This document shows positions 14,621 through 18,227 of a DNA stretch of 18,227 nucleotides, one piece after another. The DNA lies in contig CAYQMB010000058.1 of NCBI GenBank assembly GCA_964418565.1, positions 1-18,227 on the forward strand. The letters run 5' to 3'. How positions within the stretch are numbered: the stretch's first letter is position 1; each line of letters opens with the position of its first letter. This DNA is from JAQIBY01 sp964418565 (GTDB taxonomy: Bacteria > Bacteroidota > Bacteroidia > Bacteroidales > ML635J-15). The notes beneath the pieces were generated by a model. That model saw only the letters and a list, made by a program, of their open reading frames with translations. It was not told the DNA's origin and searched no databases. A program made the translations under genes and the position numbers.

Positions 14621-15196
14621 TTATTTATCTTTGGTGAAATCTTTTGCAGCCACTTCCAGCTGGGCATACCAGGCTTCACCAAACCGCCTGATGAGTGCTT
14701 CGCGGGCAAACTTATACAGCGGAATCCCACTGGTTTCTCCTTTGATTAAGGCAGGCTTACAAATCTCCCATTTATCGTAGTTAACGGCAATAAAATCCGG
14801 ATACTGCTTTATCCGTATGGGATACAAATGGCATGATACAGGTTTTCTGAATTCAAATTCTCCCTCAAAATGCATCGTTTCAATCAGGCATTTGCTGATA
14901 CCGTTTTCCTGAATTGCAAACACACATTCGCCGGAATTTTCATGAATCATGGTAACCAGCTCACCTTCCTGGTCGGTAAAGCTTATTCCCTTTCTCTGTA
15001 CCAGCAATGCAGAACCCTGCTTCATGCGTGGTTGCAATTTATCATAGATATCACGGATGATTGCCTCTTCCTCTTTACTTATCGGGGCACCGGAATCCCC
15101 TTCCACACAGCAGGCTCCATGGCATTTATCCAGATCACAGGCAAATTTCTTTTCCAGGATATCAAAACTCACCAGGGTATCGTCAATGGGTATCAT
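14621..15196 (-). CDS. DUF3109 family cysteine-rich protein
   Basis: This 191-residue protein fits the DUF3109 family, common in Bacteroidota and of unknown function. It has eight cysteines at positions 20, 25, 29, 30, 91, 103, 122 and 146. They include the N-terminal cluster CDLDKCHGACC (20-30), the GECVF and SKCLIE pair, the RKPVSCHLYPIR motif and WEICKPAL. The arrangement resembles the YkgJ-type zinc- or iron-chelating proteins, and an Fe-S cluster is plausible (inference). There is no signal peptide or membrane segment, so it is probably cytoplasmic, where reduced cysteines could hold metal. It starts 23 bp after gpmI, suggesting co-transcription with that glycolytic gene. Confidence 0.87.
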   Translation of the reverse strand: MIPIDDTLVSFDILEKKFACDLDKCHGACCVEGDSGAPISKEEEAIIRDIYDKLQPRMKQGSALLVQRKGISFTDQEGELVTMIHENSGECVFAIQENGISKCLIETMHFEGEFEFRKPVSCHLYPIRIKQYPDFIAVNYDKWEICKPALIKGETSGIPLYKFAREALIRRFGEAWYAQLEVAAKDFTKDK

Positions 15197-15219
15197 AATA
15201 ACAATTTGTTAAACAGCAA

Positions 15220-16749
15220 CTAGGATATCAGACTTTCACCGGTCATTTCATCGGGTTTTTCAAGGCCCATTAACTTAAGGATTCCCGGAGCAACATCAGC
15301 CAGGCGGCCGTCTTTTACGTTAGAAAACCGGTTTGTAACTGCAATAAAGGGCACGGGATTCAGGGAGTGTGCGGTGTTATCGCTGCCATCGTTGTTCACA
15401 GCATTATCGGCGTTGCCATGATCAGCAATCACGATAGCATCGTAGTTGTGATCACGGGCAGCTTTAATTACCTTTTCGAGCTGAGCATCCACCGTTTTTA
15501 CGGCTTTTTCAATGGCTTCATAAACACCCGTATGCCCTACCATATCGCCATTTGCGAAATTCAGGCAAATAAAGTCATGGGTTTCCGCTTCAATTTCTTT
15601 TACCAGTTTGTCGGCCACTTCGGGAGCACTCATCTCAGGTTGCAAATCATAGGTTGCCACTTTAGGTGATGGTACCATAATGCGGCTTTCGCCATCAAAC
15701 ACTTCTTCTCTTCCACCGGAAAAGAAGAAGGTGACATGCGCATATTTTTCTGTTTCCGCAATTCTCAATTGCCTTAAACCCCTATCAGCCAGATACTCTC
15801 CCAATGTATTTTTCACATTATCTTTTTCATAAATCACCTTAATGCCTTTAAAGCTTTTATCATAGCTGGTCATGCTAAGGTAATTGAGCGGAATGGTTTT
15901 CATTCCGTCCTCTGGCATATCTTTCTGCGTTAAAACCATGGTCATCTGCCGCAGCCTGTCGGTACGGAAATTGAAAGCAATCACCACATCGCCTTCGTTT
16001 ATGGTTCCCCGTGGGTTCCCGTTTTCGTCGGTAAGCACAACGGGCTTGATAAACTCATCAGTAACTCCTTCATCATAGGATTCCTGAATGGCATCGAGAA
16101 TGTTTTCGGATTTTTTGCCTTTACCATGCACCATCAGATCATATCCTTTTTTGATGCGCTCCCACCGTTTATCGCGATCCATGCTGTAATACCGGCCGAC
16201 AAGGCTTGCAAACTGTGCCGGTGTATCTTTGATTTCTTCCTGCACATGTTTCACAGAAGCATATCCGGAGCGCGGGTCCGTATCCCGACCATCGGTAAGG
16301 GCATGAATGTAAACCCTGTTGAGATTTTCTTTGGCGGTCATCTTGCACAAAGCGATCAAATGGCTATCCATAGAATGCACCCCGCCGGGAGACACCAAAC
16401 CGAGAAAGTGCACCGCCTTATTTTCTTTTTTGGCATAAGCCAGGGCATCTTTCAGCTTTTCATTTTCAAAGAAACTGCCATCTTCAATGGCTTTGTTAAT
16501 TTTCACCAAATCCTGATAAACAATACGTCCGGCCCCAATATTCAAGTGACCTACTTCAGAATTTCCCATCTGGCCATCCGGCAATCCGACGTTTTCACCG
16601 GAAGCCTGCAATTGTGACTTTGGATATTCTTTTCTGAGTTTATCGTAAAAAGGTGTTTCAGTCTGTGAGATGATATCTGCTTTACTCCCATCGCCAATTC
16701 CCCATCCGTCAAGAATTACCAGTAGCGTTTTATGGATATTGTTTGTCAT
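15220..16749 (-). CDS. gpmI: 2,3-bisphosphoglycerate-independent phosphoglycerate mutase
   Basis: This 509-residue enzyme interconverts 3-phosphoglycerate and 2-phosphoglycerate in glycolysis and gluconeogenesis. It belongs to the alkaline phosphatase superfamily. The first metal-binding Asp14 is in VILDGWGIG. The catalytic Ser64 is in MGNSEVGHLNIGAG, the substrate loop is HALTDGRDTDP, and the second metal set is Asp443-His444 (ADHGNAD) with His461. Length and all key residues match the Bacillus enzyme closely. It is the first gene of a minus-strand run that also holds the DUF3109 protein (23 bp on), and it faces dacB divergently over 116 bp. A TACCTTTG promoter element sits 24 bp upstream of the ATG. 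Confidence 0.97.
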   Translation of the reverse strand: MTNNIHKTLLVILDGWGIGDGSKADIISQTETPFYDKLRKEYPKSQLQASGENVGLPDGQMGNSEVGHLNIGAGRIVYQDLVKINKAIEDGSFFENEKLKDALAYAKKENKAVHFLGLVSPGGVHSMDSHLIALCKMTAKENLNRVYIHALTDGRDTDPRSGYASVKHVQEEIKDTPAQFASLVGRYYSMDRDKRWERIKKGYDLMVHGKGKKSENILDAIQESYDEGVTDEFIKPVVLTDENGNPRGTINEGDVVIAFNFRTDRLRQMTMVLTQKDMPEDGMKTIPLNYLSMTSYDKSFKGIKVIYEKDNVKNTLGEYLADRGLRQLRIAETEKYAHVTFFFSGGREEVFDGESRIMVPSPKVATYDLQPEMSAPEVADKLVKEIEAETHDFICLNFANGDMVGHTGVYEAIEKAVKTVDAQLEKVIKAARDHNYDAIVIADHGNADNAVNNDGSDNTAHSLNPVPFIAVTNRFSNVKDGRLADVAPGILKLMGLEKPDEMTGESLIS

Positions 16750-16773
16750 AATCGTAGTATTTTAACAGGTTAA

Positions 16774-16781
16774 CAAAGGTA
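16774..16781 (-). promoter_or_regulatory. -7 promoter element for gpmI
   Basis: The minus strand reads TACCTTTG, an exact TAnnTTTG match, 24 bp before the gpmI start and identical to the element ahead of gldF. The -33 region is T-rich (CTTTTAAAC) without a clear TTTG. Confidence 0.5.
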
Positions 16782-16865
16782 GAAAAATCTTGTTTAAAAG
16801 CCGATTCATTATAACACTAAGCTCAACATTTTTTTGTAGCTTCACAGCACAAAACTAACAGGATA

Positions 16866-18227
16866 ATGAAACGATTGATTTTTTTATTTCTGGCCATCAT
16901 CTTAACCTCTTTAAGTGGCCGGGCCCAATATCCCGATGAGAATCCTGATTTACAGACTGCCGGCATTTCCTATCTGATAATGGACGCTGAAACCGGTGAG
17001 GTTCTCGATTCAAAAAACGAACATACGAGCATGACACCAGCTTCTACGCTGAAGCTGTTACCCACAGCGGCTACCCTTGAGAAATTCGGTCCGGATTTTA
17101 CTTTTGAAACACGTCTGGCCATTGATGGCACCATTAAAGACGGCGTTTTAAAGGGTGATGTTTACATCCTTGGCGGCAGCGATCCGGCACTCGGATCCGT
17201 ACGGTTTCAGCAAAGGTATTACCAGCCTCAGACCTTTTTAGCACGCTGGGCAAATGCGTTAAAAGCAGAAGGGATTACCCGCATTGAGGGAAACATCCTC
17301 GGATCAGAAAACCAGCGCCTTAACAACAAAATCCCCCGCACATGGATATGGGAAGACATAGCCAATTACTTTGGTGCCTCTGCATCCATGTTAAACATTT
17401 ACGAAAACACGTACCACCTGCATTTTAACACAGGCGACACTGCCGGTAAACTAACCACAATCAGCAAAGTCATACCACCGGACATTGCCTTATCTTTCAG
17501 CAATGAAGTTGTTTCAGCCAATGGCGGCGGAGACCAGGCGTATATTTTTGGTGTGCCGGAATGTGATGAACGCGTCGTTCGGGGCAGCCTACCCAAAGGG
17601 TATTCTGACTTTGTGGTAAAAGGAGCCATTCCAGACCCGGCCCTACTTGCTGCCAAACACCTAAAAAAGGAACTCACTGATGACGGAATTGATATTTCCG
17701 GCAAAGCCATGACAGGTATGCCTGAAGGAAACGTTGAGATTATTTACCGGTTGAAATCTCCCCCACTGAAAGACCTTATCAAAATCACGAACCACAAAAG
17801 CATCAATTTATACGCAAATTCGCTTGGTCTGCTTTTCAGTGATGATAAAATCATGGATGAGGCTTGCGGTGAGATGACTGAGTTCTGGAATCAAAAAGGC
17901 ATGCGGACAGAAGGGCTTAAACTTGAAGATGCCTGCGGGCTGTCACCATTTAACCAGATATCAGCATACCAACTTGGGTATATTCTTAAATACATGCAGG
18001 ACTCTGATTACGCGGATGTTTTTCGGGAATCATTGCCGGTAGCAGGGAAATCCGGCACACTCAGGTATTTTGGTCACCGTCGGGATTTCAAGGGTAAATT
18101 TACCGGTAAAAGTGGAAGCATCAAGCGTGTGTATTGCTATGCAGGCTACCTGACAACAAAGTCGGGTAAAAATTGTATTGTGGTTGGTATGCTGAACCGT
18201 TATGCATGCAGCTCCCGTGAAGCAAAA
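16866..18227 (+). CDS. dacB: PBP4-type D-alanyl-D-alanine carboxypeptidase/endopeptidase (partial, C-terminus off window)
   Basis: The frame is open from the ATG at 16866 to the right edge, giving 454 residues. The family is about 470-490 residues, so only a short end is missing. A signal peptide (MKRLIFLFLAIILTSLSGRA, cleavage before Gln21) sends it to the periplasm. The S13 peptidase motifs are present: STLK with nucleophile Ser60 and Lys63, SIN (312-314) and KSG (415-417) in the place of the usual KTG. A long insert between the first and second motifs is typical of DacB/PBP4 (class C). It trims or cuts peptidoglycan cross-links during wall growth. Downstream context is not visible. The upstream spacer is shared with gpmI. 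I see only a weak TAGCTTCA candidate for its promoter. Confidence 0.93.
   Translation, partial: MKRLIFLFLAIILTSLSGRAQYPDENPDLQTAGISYLIMDAETGEVLDSKNEHTSMTPASTLKLLPTAATLEKFGPDFTFETRLAIDGTIKDGVLKGDVYILGGSDPALGSVRFQQRYYQPQTFLARWANALKAEGITRIEGNILGSENQRLNNKIPRTWIWEDIANYFGASASMLNIYENTYHLHFNTGDTAGKLTTISKVIPPDIALSFSNEVVSANGGGDQAYIFGVPECDERVVRGSLPKGYSDFVVKGAIPDPALLAAKHLKKELTDDGIDISGKAMTGMPEGNVEIIYRLKSPPLKDLIKITNHKSINLYANSLGLLFSDDKIMDEACGEMTEFWNQKGMRTEGLKLEDACGLSPFNQISAYQLGYILKYMQDSDYADVFRESLPVAGKSGTLRYFGHRRDFKGKFTGKSGSIKRVYCYAGYLTTKSGKNCIVVGMLNRYACSSREAK

Noticed and set aside
16126..16617. 163-codon plus-strand frame opposite gpmI
   Set aside because: gpmI is certain and full length here. The opposite frame is a shadow of its codon use.

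Overview
The window looks like an ordinary chromosomal segment from a member of the Bacteroidota, probably a marine or gut-type anaerobe of the Bacteroidales/Marinilabiliales kind (inference). Three things point there. It carries a gldF-gldG pair. Several gene starts are preceded by the Bacteroidota -7 promoter consensus TAnnTTTG. The methylmalonyl-CoA epimerase/decarboxylase cluster and the DUF3109 protein are typical of that phylum. I saw no tRNA, rRNA, CRISPR array, insertion sequence, phage gene or other sign of recent transfer.

Layout. Positions 1-1549 (minus strand) hold gldG (cut by the window edge) and gldF, an ABC-type exporter pair tied to gliding motility. A 359-bp divergent spacer (1550-1908) separates them from a plus-strand operon at 1909-6280. 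That operon encodes an outer-membrane porin followed by proV, proW and proX, a complete glycine-betaine/proline-betaine importer, and it ends in a strong hairpin terminator. A monocistronic HAD phosphatase (6367-7017) follows, with a promoter element almost touching its start codon. It converges on a long minus-strand block.

The minus-strand block, read in its own direction from 16749 down to 7084, has three transcription units by spacing. The first is gpmI, a DUF3109 cysteine-rich protein, a small outer-membrane protein and an M20 dipeptidase, closed by a hairpin at 12498-12536. The second is a soluble inorganic pyrophosphatase. The third is mce-mmdA-mmdD-mmdC-mmdB: the methylmalonyl-CoA epimerase followed by the four subunits of the sodium-pumping methylmalonyl-CoA decarboxylase, in the order known from Propionigenium modestum. 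It has its own promoter and a terminator. At the right edge, divergent from gpmI, is dacB (PBP4-type DD-carboxypeptidase/endopeptidase), cut by the window end.

Together the genes suggest a cell that makes propionate from succinyl-CoA while exporting Na+, and that takes up osmoprotectants through a dedicated outer-membrane route. The most unusual points are the decarboxylase beta subunit (mmdB), which carries an extra N-terminal secreted lipocalin-like region of about 145 residues before its membrane domain, and the porin built into the betaine operon. No clearly new biological system is visible.
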